Source: Burkholderia ambifaria
Lineage (GTDB): Bacteria > Pseudomonadota > Gammaproteobacteria > Burkholderiales > Burkholderiaceae
DNA: 64,000 nt
NCBI RefSeq assembly: GCF_001443045.1
Contig: NZ_LKPJ01000004.1
Span: forward strand, 125,292 to 189,291
Direction: 5' to 3'
The translations under genes and the position numbers were made by a program. Positions 51,867 through 59,601 of this stretch are shown one piece after another. Each line of letters begins with the position of its first letter. Position 1 is the stretch's first letter. The notes under the pieces are model-generated. The model saw nothing but the letters and a program-made list of their open reading frames with translations, made no database searches and was not told the origin of the DNA.

Positions 51867-52046
51867 GGTGTCTCCTGTGGGGCCGGTGGGGCGTTTGACG
51901 CGCATATGACGTGAAAGCATATAAATTTCTTTTGCGCACCAGAAGCTGCTAAATTGCTTTGGTGCACACCGCCGGTTGCCGCTCGGGAATACCCTGAGCC
52001 GGCCTGCGCCACGGCGCACAGGGTTTCCACGAATCACGCATGCGCC

Positions 52047-52813
52047 ATGAAATACCATCAGCTGAAAGCGTTCGTCACCGTCGCGGACGAAGGGAGCATC
52101 CGCGCGGCCGCTCGGCGCCTGAACGTGTCGCCGGCGGCGCTGACCAAGGCGGTCAAGGAACTGGAGATCGCACTCGGCGTGTCGCTCGTCGTGCGCACCG
52201 CGCGCGGCGTGCAGCTCACCGCGTTCGGCCAGCAGCTGCAGGTGCGCGCGCGGCTGATCGTCGCCGAGATGCAGCGTGCGCGTGACGACATCGAACAGGC
52301 GCAGGGCGCGATGACGGGTTCGGTCGCGGCGGCGATCACACCGGCCGCCGCGGTGACGATCCTGCCCGATGCGTTTCGCGCGTTTCGGCGGCGCTTTCCG
52401 GTCGCGCGCGTCAACCTGATCGAAGGCTTTCCGGGTGTCGCGCTGCGGCCACGTCGCTTGCCGATCTCGTCGAGACCGACTGGCTGATGAATCCGTCGCC
52501 CGAAAGCTCGACCCAGGTGCTGTTCAATTCGTTCGTCGCGTATGGGCTGCCGGTGCCGCAGCGGGTCGTCGAATGCCCGAGCTTCGGGCTCGCGCACAGC
52601 CTGATGACGGGCTGCGACCTGATCGCGTCGATGCCCGAGCAGCTGCTGCAGGGCGAGTGGGCGCGCGACCAGCTTGCGGTGCTGCCGATCCGCGAGCGGC
52701 TGCCGGGCGTATCCGTGCAGGTCGTCACGCGCCGCGACAGCCCGCTCACGCCGGCCGCTGCGATGCTGCTCGACTGCCTGCGCGATTCCGCGCGCCGCAA
52801 GGGGCTCAGATGA
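52047..52813 (+). pseudogene. LysR-family regulator broken by an internal deletion
   Basis: The first part (MKYHQLKAFVTVADEGSIRA to NLIEGFPGVA) is a normal LysR DNA-binding domain and start of the effector domain. Near 52440-52468 the frame changes. The second part resumes as ATSLADLVETDWLMNPSPESSTQVLFNSF and runs to the normal C-terminus DCLRDSARRKGLR. About 40-50 residues between them are missing compared with a standard 300-residue LysR protein, so a deletion not divisible by three joined the halves. The gene is divergent from the M20 amidohydrolase, which it probably once controlled. Confidence 0.85.
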
Positions 52814-52991
52814 GCCGGTTCGTGCTCGGTCGCGCAACGCATCAAATAGTGATCCTGACTATTCGTCGCATGTCCGCGACAAGGCCCGTTTGCGGCATGC
52901 CCGCCGCGAGCCGGTATCATAGCGGCCGGCCTGCCGCCCCGGCCGGCTTCCGACAACACGCCATCCGGCATCCAGCAATCAGAGGCATCAC

Positions 52992-53312
52992 ATGACCAGT
53001 GCAACCCAATTCGACAACGTATCGGTCGTCAAGCGCGCGAACGTCTATTTCGACGGCAAGTGCGTGTCGCATACCGTGCTCTTCCCGGACGGCACGCGCA
53101 AGACGCTCGGCGTGATCCTGCCGTGCGCGCTCAATTTCGGCACGGACGCGCCCGAATTGATGGAAGTGCAGGCCGGCAAGTGCCGCGTGAAACTCGACGG
53201 CAGCAGCGAATGGCAAACCTACGGCGCCGGCGAATCGTTCTCGGTGCCGGGCAAGAGCCGCTTCGACATCGAAGTGCTCGAGACGCTCGACTACGTCTGT
53301 AGCTACCTGTAA
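52992..53312 (+). CDS. ppnP: Pyrimidine/purine nucleoside phosphorylase PpnP
   Basis: A 106-residue protein of the YaiE/DUF1255 family, a small cupin that phosphorolyses many purine and pyrimidine nucleosides to base and ribose 1-phosphate. The family sequence is well kept: [54 protein letters not shown], and [16 protein letters not shown] near the end. It is complete and of standard length. It stands alone. Confidence 0.95.
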
Positions 53313-53361
53313 GCGTGCAGGCACCGGCCGCGGTGCGTGCGCGCGGCCGGCGCGCTCAAAC

Positions 53362-53386
53362 AAAAAGCCCCGCCGAAGCGGGGCTT
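53362..53386 (-). terminator. Intrinsic terminator
   Basis: The stem AAGCCCCGC / GCGGGGCTT is followed on the minus strand by TTTTT (A-run 53362-53366). It ends the small secreted-protein gene and probably also stops ppnP transcription from the other side. Confidence 0.85.
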
Positions 53387-53423
53387 GTCGCATGCGGACG
53401 GCGCAACGCCGTCCAGTGCGGGC

Positions 53424-53756
53424 TTACAGGCAGGCGTTGATGTCGCCGGCAGCAGCGGCGTCGCCGCGCACGCCGACCCACGTCTTCGCGCCCGGCTTCA
53501 ACGACGGGCGAACCATTGCGGCCGCGCCGTTCGGCGGTTGCTGGCCCGGTGCGTAGACATCGGTCGCGAGGCCATTGGCGAGCACGTTCTGCGAGACCAC
53601 TTGTTGCTGCGACTTGTCGGCCCAGGTCTTGGCGATGCATGCCGAGACGTCCTGGGCGGATTTCTGGCTTTGTCCCACGTTCTGCATGGCTGGATCGGCT
53701 GCGTGAGCAGAAATTGCCACGGTCAATGCGATGAGCGGTAAGTATTTCACGTTCAC
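53424..53756 (-). CDS. Small secreted hypothetical protein
   Basis: A 110-residue protein with signal peptide MNVKYLPLIALTVAISAHA-ADPA. The mature part is about 90 residues: a helical segment (SQKSAQDVSACIAKTWADKSQQQ), then a beta segment (ATDVYAPGQQ, KTWVGVRGDAAAAGDINACL). Its two cysteines, one early and one next to last, could form a disulfide. I recognise it as a type common in Burkholderia but without known function. A good terminator follows. Confidence 0.8.
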   Translation of the reverse strand: MNVKYLPLIALTVAISAHAADPAMQNVGQSQKSAQDVSACIAKTWADKSQQQVVSQNVLANGLATDVYAPGQQPPNGAAAMVRPSLKPGAKTWVGVRGDAAAAGDINACL

Positions 53757-54266
53757 GTTTTATCTCCCTCGAGTCGTGATTGATTGAGTGGGATGCGCAG
53801 CAGAACTGCGTTCCTGTGAGATTGCATCGGACAAATGCGGTTCCGGCGATTCCGAAACAAGTTGTTAACGCGCTTGCCAAACGGCAAGCCGGATGCTGTG
53901 CGCTCTGTCGCGTTGCGGCATGCGTCGCGTGCGACCCGTATGAAGACGGGATGCGGCAACGACGTCATGCGTCGTGAGGTCGGCTCGCTGCCCAGTGGTG
54001 TGGCGGATTGACGGCCGCGGCGCGCTGCATGTACCTGCATGTCGCGCCGCGACGCTTCTTTATTGGATGACGAAGTGGAATGGCTGAATGGTGGCCCCGT
54101 CGCATGAACACCATGATGACAAACTTTCGTCCGATGAATTGTCAACGAAGTTTAAACACCGGATGCGGCGGAATGCGAAACGGCGCGCTGGGTGCGCGCC
54201 GTTTCGGAAGGCGGGGGAAGACGACAAGAGCGGTGCGCGGCCGGAACGCCGCGCACGCAGCGAAGG
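53757..54266. other. Non-coding gap with two hairpins
   Basis: About 510 bp without a supported gene between the small secreted-protein gene and the ClC gene. It contains a CGCGGCGCG / CGCGCCGCG stem (54016-54051) enclosing two TGCATG copies, and the ClC-side hairpin listed separately. Nothing else stands out. Confidence 0.45.
54177..54205 (-). terminator. Hairpin downstream of the ClC gene
   Basis: A perfect 12-bp stem GAAACGGCGCGC / GCGCGCCGTTTC has a 5-base loop. It lies about 60 bp past the ClC stop. The only T residues follow within the stem, so it is a likely but not textbook terminator. Confidence 0.6.
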
Positions 54267-56054
54267 TCAGCCGACCTTGCGGGCGCCGGTATCGCGCAGG
54301 TTGGCCGGCACGACCGGCCGGAAGCGCTCACGCTTCTGTTCGTCGTCGAAGTGCTGGAGCGCGGGCTTGATCAGGTCGCTGCGGGATACGATGCCGGTGA
54401 TGCGCAGCGATTGCGGATCGTCGACGACCGGCAGGCGTTCGAGGCCGAGCATCGCGAGTCGCGATGCGACCACGCGGCAGGTCTCGTGTGCCTGCGCGAC
54501 GGCCGGTGCGCGATCGGCGAACGCGCTCGCGAGCAGCGCGCCGGGGCCGGCTTGCGTGCGGTGCGCGTCGAGCGTCGCGCGATCGACGAGGCCGAGCAGG
54601 CGGCCGTTCTGCACGACCGGATACGCACGGTGCGTCTGCTTCGTGCCGAAGTATTGCGACTCGACGGCGTCGAGCGTCGTGGCGCCGTCGATCGCTACGA
54701 GTGCGTCGGCGGACGTCATCACTTCACCCACGTCATGCCGCTCGAGCGGATCGACGCCATATTCGCGATAGATGTGATAGCCGCGGCGCGCGATCTTTTC
54801 GGTCATGATCGAGCGTTTCATCACGATCGTCGCGAAGCCGTGCGCGACGAGCGTCGCCGCGAGCAGCGGCAGCAGCGCGTTCGCATCGTGCGTGAGGCCG
54901 AACGCGAACACGATCGCGGTGAGCGGTGCGCCGAGCGTGGCGCCGAGCGTCGCGGCCATGCACACGAGCGGCCACAGCGCGGGATCGCCGCCGGGCAGCA
55001 CGGGCGACAGCACGGTGCCGAGGCCCGCGCCGAGCATCAGCAGCGGAGCGAGCACACCGCCGGACGTGCCGGAGCCGAGCGCGATCACCCACATCACGGC
55101 CTTCACGATCAAGAGCGCCAGCGCGATCTTCAGCGCGATGTGCTGGTGCAGCAGATCGCCGATCACGTCATAACCGACGCCGAGCGCGCGCGGCTCGAGC
55201 CAGCCGCCGACGCCGATCACGACCGCGCCGAGCGCCGGCCACCACATCCAGTGCACCGGCAGCTTCGCGAAGCCGTCCTCGATGCGGTACAACGCAGCCG
55301 ACAGGCCGCACGCGAGCATGCCCGACAGCAGGCCCGCGACGATGCACGACAGCAGCGCGACGGGCGTCGGCGATGCGGTGGTCAGCGGAAACAGCGGCTC
55401 GACGCCGAAGAACACGGCGCGTGCGAAACCGGCCACCGCACAGGCAAGCGCGACCGGCAGGAAACTGCGCGGACGCCATTCGAACAGCAGCAGTTCGACC
55501 GCAAGCAGCACGGCGGCGACCGGCGTGCCGAACACGGCGGTCATGCCGGCGGCCGCGCCCGCGACGAGCAGCGTCTTGCGCTCGGCGGCGGTCACGTGCA
55601 CGCATTGCGCGATCAGCGAGCCGAGCGCGCCGCCCGTCATGATGATCGGACCTTCGGCACCGAACGGGCCGCCGCTGCCGATCACGACGCCGGACGACAG
55701 CGGCTTGAGGATCGCGACCTTCGGCGACATCCGGCTCTTGCCGAACAGGATCGCCTCGATCGCCTCGGGAATGCCGTGGCCGCGGATCTTCTCCGAACCG
55801 AAGCGCGCCATCAGTCCGACGATCAGCCCGCCGATCACCGGCACGACGATCACCCATGCGCCGAGCGTGTTGTTGGCGGGCGAATGGTCGGCGAACGAAA
55901 ACTGCTGGAAGAAGAACAGGTTCGTGAACAGGTGAATCAGGCTCAACAGCACGAACGCCGCCAGCGTGCTGAGCAAGCCGATCCCGGCAGCTAGCAACGC
56001 GATCCTGGGCAGGCGTTCGTTGGTCGAGAAATCGCGTTTGTGTGGTGCGTTCAT
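54267..56054 (-). CDS. ClC-type chloride channel/antiporter with CBS domains
   Basis: A 595-residue inner-membrane protein. The ClC core has the first selectivity segment GSGGPFGAEGP, which keeps the gating-glutamate position, followed by FGTPVAAVLLAVELLLFEW. ALGSGTSGGVLAPLLMLGAGLG forms the third anion-binding segment. Two CBS domains occupy about 440-575 (DVGEVMTSADALVAIDGATTL; LPVVDDPQSLRITGIVSRSDL) and probably sense nucleotides. The gene follows the MarR-type gene by 30 bp, so the two form an operon. Whether it is a channel or an H+/Cl- exchanger cannot be decided from sequence. Confidence 0.93.
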   Translation of the reverse strand: MNAPHKRDFSTNERLPRIALLAAGIGLLSTLAAFVLLSLIHLFTNLFFFQQFSFADHSPANNTLGAWVIVVPVIGGLIVGLMARFGSEKIRGHGIPEAIEAILFGKSRMSPKVAILKPLSSGVVIGSGGPFGAEGPIIMTGGALGSLIAQCVHVTAAERKTLLVAGAAAGMTAVFGTPVAAVLLAVELLLFEWRPRSFLPVALACAVAGFARAVFFGVEPLFPLTTASPTPVALLSCIVAGLLSGMLACGLSAALYRIEDGFAKLPVHWMWWPALGAVVIGVGGWLEPRALGVGYDVIGDLLHQHIALKIALALLIVKAVMWVIALGSGTSGGVLAPLLMLGAGLGTVLSPVLPGGDPALWPLVCMAATLGATLGAPLTAIVFAFGLTHDANALLPLLAATLVAHGFATIVMKRSIMTEKIARRGYHIYREYGVDPLERHDVGEVMTSADALVAIDGATTLDAVESQYFGTKQTHRAYPVVQNGRLLGLVDRATLDAHRTQAGPGALLASAFADRAPAVAQAHETCRVVASRLAMLGLERLPVVDDPQSLRITGIVSRSDLIKPALQHFDDEQKRERFRPVVPANLRDTGARKVG

Positions 56055-56084
56055 CGGAGTGAGGAAAGGTCGGTAAAGCTTGGG

Positions 56085-56498
56085 TCAAAAATCGATTTGC
56101 GGTACCTGGAACGCGCCCTTGAGCGATTTCAGCTCAGCGCGATGCATGGCCGCGAGGCGGGCGAGCAGCGTTTCGCCGGCCTCTTCGAGGTGCACCTCGA
56201 CTTGCCGGCGGTCCGCCTCGCTCGTCTTGCGCTTCACGAGCCCGAGCGCTTCGCAGCGCGTCACCAGCGCGACGACGCCGTGATGCTGCGCCTGCAGGCG
56301 CTCGGCGATTTCTCCGATGGTTGCCCATTCGCGGTGCGGGTAGCCCTTGACGTGCAACAGCAGCAGGTATTGCAGCGGCGTCACGCCTTCGCTTTGCGCG
56401 GCGCGTTCGGAGAAGCGCTCGAAGCAGCGCATCTGGTAGCGGAACTCGGACAGTTGCTGAAAATCGTTTTTGGTCAGCGCGCGTCGGTTATCGGTCAT
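56085..56498 (-). CDS. MarR-family regulator of the ClC/HPP genes
   Basis: A 137-residue winged-helix protein: VTPLQYLLLLHVKGYPHREWATIGEIAERLQAQHHGVVALVTRCEALGLVKRKTSEADRRQVEVHL, with the ADRRQ wing of MarR proteins. It heads the marR-ClC operon. A palindrome (TATATCA-CAACA-TGATATA) lies about 50 bp upstream of its start, and a near-copy lies before the HPP/CBS gene, so it probably represses both units. The ligand is unknown. Confidence 0.92.
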   Translation of the reverse strand: MTDNRRALTKNDFQQLSEFRYQMRCFERFSERAAQSEGVTPLQYLLLLHVKGYPHREWATIGEIAERLQAQHHGVVALVTRCEALGLVKRKTSEADRRQVEVHLEEAGETLLARLAAMHRAELKSLKGAFQVPQIDF

Positions 56499-56538
56499 TG
56501 CGGTCGGTCGGTCAGACAGGCGGTTTCGGTAGCGGGAA

Positions 56539-56559
56539 ATATATCACAACATGATATAA
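56539..56559. promoter_or_regulatory. MarR operator, copy 1 (before the marR-ClC operon)
   Basis: A 7-bp inverted repeat, TATATCA (56540-56546) and TGATATA (56552-56558), has spacer CAACA. Its reverse complement matches the site at 57851-57871 in 17 of 21 positions (shared TTATATC-N2-GTTGTGATA). Confidence 0.72.
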
Positions 56560-56619
56560 ATGGCCGATTTTCGGCGAAATGGCCTGCATTCCGCAGTGCG
56601 TCGGCGCCGTTCGTTCGGG

Positions 56620-57795
56620 TTACGCGGCCTCGAGCATCTGCGTTTGCCGATACAGGCCCGTGACGAGATCCGTCTGCGTAATGATCCCGACGAGCCGGTG
56701 CGATGCGTCGACGACCGGAATGTGATGGTGCCCCGAGTGCGTAAACAGCGGCACCAGCGCGGTGATCGGCATGGTCTGCGGCACGGACGCGACGTCGCGC
56801 GTCATCAGGGTGGCGACGCTCGGCGGCTGGCCGCCGAACGACTGCGGCAGCCGCGCGGACAGCCGCTGCCACAGCGGGGTCGGGCGGCGCAGCTGGCGCG
56901 TGAGGTCGGCGCGCGTGACGATGCCGATCAGGCGATCGTCGCCGTCGACGACCGGCAGCGCCTTCACGCGATGGCGGTCGAGCAGCGTCAGCGCGGCCGT
57001 CACCGACGTCGACGGCGCGACTTCGATCGCGTTCTTTGTCATCAGGTCGGCGCACGTGAGCTGGCCGAACGTGCGCGCGTACGCCTGCATTTCGGTTTCG
57101 CGCAGCAGCATTTCGAGGTCGTCCGGATCGACGTCGAGCCATTCGCCGCGGCGCTTCAGCACCGCGTCGAGATCGGCGCGCGTGAAGCCGCCGCGTGCCG
57201 GCGTGGCACTGCCGCCTTGCGGCTTCGCGTCGGGGCGCACGCCGCCGTGCGGATAGCGGTGGCCCGTCAGCGCGTGGTACATGAGCGCGGCTGACAGCAG
57301 GATCGCCGATTGCAGCGCGATCGGCTCGACCACGAAGCTGAAGCCGAGCGAGTGGATCGCCGGGCCGCCGAGCACGGCCGTCAGCGCGACTGCGCCCGAC
57401 GGCGGGTGCACGCAGCGCAGCGCGAACATGCCGCCGATGGCGAGGGCGACCGCCACCGCGGCGGCCGTGATCGGATCGGCGATCCATTGCGCGCAGGCGA
57501 CGCCGACGGTCGCCGCCACCAGGTTGCCGCCGATGATCGACCACGGCTGCGCGAGCGGGCTCGCGGGCACCGCGAACAGCAGCACGGCCGACGCCCCCAT
57601 CGGCGCGACGAGCAGCGGCACGAGGCCCGGCACGCCGGGCAGCAGCCGCATCGTGACGCCGACCGTCGCGATGCCGACGAGCGCGCCCGTGCACGAACGC
57701 ATGCGCTCGCGCCAGCCGAGCGTCATCGGATGGGGAATGAAGCTGTGCAGCCATTGCCTGAACGTGCGGCGCGACGGGGAGGAGCCTGACGACAT
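56620..57795 (-). CDS. HPP-family membrane protein with two CBS domains
   Basis: A protein of 391 residues. Residues 20-180 form the HPP membrane domain with its name-giving motif CVHPPSGAVALTAVLGGPAIHSLGF and about four helices. A linker leads to two CBS domains: about 243-300 (CADLMTKNAIEVAPSTSVTAAL, KALPVVDGDDRLIGIVTRADL) and 325-385 (VATLMTRDVASVPQTMP, HHIPVVDASHRLVGIITQTDL). Some HPP proteins transport nitrite in plants and cyanobacteria; CBS fusions suggest nucleotide control. A MarR-type operator lies upstream. The next minus-strand genes are marR and ClC. Confidence 0.9.
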   Translation of the reverse strand: MSSGSSPSRRTFRQWLHSFIPHPMTLGWRERMRSCTGALVGIATVGVTMRLLPGVPGLVPLLVAPMGASAVLLFAVPASPLAQPWSIIGGNLVAATVGVACAQWIADPITAAAVAVALAIGGMFALRCVHPPSGAVALTAVLGGPAIHSLGFSFVVEPIALQSAILLSAALMYHALTGHRYPHGGVRPDAKPQGGSATPARGGFTRADLDAVLKRRGEWLDVDPDDLEMLLRETEMQAYARTFGQLTCADLMTKNAIEVAPSTSVTAALTLLDRHRVKALPVVDGDDRLIGIVTRADLTRQLRRPTPLWQRLSARLPQSFGGQPPSVATLMTRDVASVPQTMPITALVPLFTHSGHHHIPVVDASHRLVGIITQTDLVTGLYRQTQMLEAA

Positions 57796-58159
57796 GGACG
57801 GTAAGCGGTAAAAATGGCGGCGCGGATGACGCAGCGCAAGAAAAGCGGAATTATATCGCGTTGTGATACAAATTGTCGCACCGCATCAACACGTTGCATG
57901 CGCGCGACGCCGGCTGCTTGCAAAAACCTTTCATGGGATGAAAGCCTCGAGGCCCTACGATCGCGCAAATTTGTCTGCGGCGGCGTACAATTCCGGCCAC
58001 CGAATTCCCCCATATGCCACAACCACGCACGCGATGCCCGCTCTCCCGCCCGTTCCCCGGCATGGTGATCGCTTGCGCGTGGTTGGTGCGCCCGTCCCGA
58101 TTCCCGTCTGACGCGAGCGCCGCCGACGTTTTCCCACCGACACTCCCCAAGCCAATTCA
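57796..58159. promoter_or_regulatory. Divergent region between the HPP and LysR genes
   Basis: A 364-bp intergenic stretch with no supported gene. It contains the second MarR operator near the HPP gene and must hold the LysR-type promoter on the other side. Confidence 0.5.
57851..57871. promoter_or_regulatory. MarR operator, copy 2 (before the HPP/CBS gene)
   Basis: The sequence TTATATCGCGTTGTGATACA and one following A match the reverse complement of the marR-proximal palindrome at 17 of 21 positions. It is centred about 66 bp upstream of the HPP/CBS start codon. Confidence 0.7.
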
Positions 58160-59128
58160 ATGGACATGCTCGAAAACATGCGCCTGTTCGTGCGCGTTGT
58201 CGAAGCCGGCAGTTTCACCGCGGTCGCCAAAGAAATCGATGCAACCACCGCGCAGGTGTCGCGCGCGGTGTCGAATCTCGAAGCCCACGTACAGACGCGC
58301 CTGCTGCATCGTACGACGCGCCATCTCGGCCTGACCGAAAGCGGCGAGCGCTACTTCGAGCGTGCGAAGTCGATTCTCGCCGAGTTCGACTACGCGAACG
58401 CCGAGGCGCGCAACGCGCTGCTGCGGCCCAGCGGCAAGATGCGCATCCATGCGATGACGGGGCTCGGGCAGAGTCACGTCGTGTCGTCGATCGTGCGCTA
58501 CCAGGAAGACAACCCGGACGTGTCGGTCGAACTGACGCTCGCGCAGCGGATGCCGAACCTCGTCGAGGAAGGCTACGACGTGTCGATCGTGACCGCCTCG
58601 CAGCTGCCGGATTCCGGCTACGTCGCGCAGACCTGCGGCACCAGCTGCAGCGTGCTGGTCGCATCGCGCGAGTACCTGGCGCGGCACGGCACGCCGAAGA
58701 CGCCGGACGATTTGCCGAACCACGTGTGCCTGCGACTCGATACACCCGCGTCGCCCGCCAGCGAGTGGCGGCTCGAGCGCGGCGACGACGAGGATACGGT
58801 CTACGAACTGCAGCCGGCACCGTTCCAGGTCAACGTGCCGGACGCGCTGTGCGTCGCGGTGCGGGCGGGGCGCGGCATCGCGTGCGTCGCGCTGTACACG
58901 GTGCTCGACGACATCCGCGAAGGGCGGCTGATCCGCGTGCTGCCCGACTACCGGCTGCAGACGGTCAGCGTGTACGCGGTCTATGCGACGCGCCGCTATC
59001 TCGACGCGAAGATCCGTACCTTCCTCGACCATCTGCGCACGACGCTCACGCCGGCGCTGGAAAACGACCTGCGCGAACTCGACCGGCTCGCGGTCGAGGT
59101 AACGCCGGGCAGCCGCCAGCGCGCATGA
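58160..59128 (+). CDS. LysR-family transcriptional regulator (CrgA-like)
   Basis: A 322-residue regulator. The N-terminal HTH reads ENMRLFVRVVEAGSFTAVAKEIDATTAQVSRAVSNLEAHVQTRLLHRTTRHLGLTESGERYFERA, typical of the CrgA-like LysR subgroup. The effector domain follows (GKMRIHAMTGLGQSHVVSSIVRYQEDNPDVSVEL, ALCVAVRAGRGIACVALYTVLDDIREGRLIRVLPDY). It is intact. It is divergent from the HPP/CBS gene but that gene has its own MarR site, so the target is uncertain. A 10-bp inverted repeat (GCATGACGCC / GGCGTCATGC) spans its stop codon. Confidence 0.93.
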   Translation: MDMLENMRLFVRVVEAGSFTAVAKEIDATTAQVSRAVSNLEAHVQTRLLHRTTRHLGLTESGERYFERAKSILAEFDYANAEARNALLRPSGKMRIHAMTGLGQSHVVSSIVRYQEDNPDVSVELTLAQRMPNLVEEGYDVSIVTASQLPDSGYVAQTCGTSCSVLVASREYLARHGTPKTPDDLPNHVCLRLDTPASPASEWRLERGDDEDTVYELQPAPFQVNVPDALCVAVRAGRGIACVALYTVLDDIREGRLIRVLPDYRLQTVSVYAVYATRRYLDAKIRTFLDHLRTTLTPALENDLRELDRLAVEVTPGSRQRA

Positions 59129-59601
59129 CGCCGCGGGCGGCCGCTCGCCCGGCGGCGCCGGGCGTCATGCGGCCGGCGTGACGCGAATCCGCTCGAAGCG
59201 GCCGGCGAGCCACACATAGGCGGTTCCATGATTGAGGGTTGCTAACTTCACGTTTAGCAATGGTGTTGTTCGATGCGCGACGGCGCCTGCACTGGCGGCG
59301 AATTCGGGCTTGTTTGGCGGTGCGTTGTCCTCGCGTCGACTTAAACGCTCATTCTTGATCGATTCCATCCGATATTCACCGCCCCAGAAAAAATGGGGCG
59401 CGAATACGTCTTCACCATATTCACCATAACTGGCGATTCTCCTCGTGGGCCTTCGCGGAGCTTTATGGTATATGTCTGACCTTATCGCGGCACGTCGGGC
59501 GGGCTCGAGCGCTGATCGCCCCCTATTTGGGTCTACATATTAGAGAGAGGGCGCACGGGCGGCCCATCGGCATTTCGCGCCCGGATTGAGGGATAAGAAC
59601 A
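59129..59601. other. Gap at the left edge of the second T6SS island
   Basis: The first 100 bp are GC-rich like the core genome. From about 59228 the composition turns AT-richer, marking a junction. A hairpin CGCCCCA / TGGGGCG with an A-rich loop lies at 59380-59400. TTCACCATA is repeated in tandem near 59410-59428. GAGGGA precedes the vgrG start. Only a truncated minus-strand reading frame (59165-59368) is present. Confidence 0.5.
59165..59368 (-). pseudogene. Probable truncated gene tail at the island junction
   Basis: The last 20 or so codons (HGTAYVWLAGRFERIRVTPAA) have core-genome composition and look like a real C-terminus converging on the LysR gene. The codons upstream (MESIKNERLSRREDNAP) come from the AT-richer island side. 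This looks like a host gene cut off when the T6SS island arrived. I do not recognise the parent family. Confidence 0.3.

Noticed and set aside
54016-54051. Large GC-rich stem enclosing two TGCATG copies, considered as an RNA gene
   Set aside because: No T-run, promoter or known RNA family features; kept only as part of the non-coding gap description.
54192-55994. A 600-codon plus-strand frame opposite the ClC gene
   Set aside because: Arg-rich shadow; the opposite strand has full ClC and CBS motifs.
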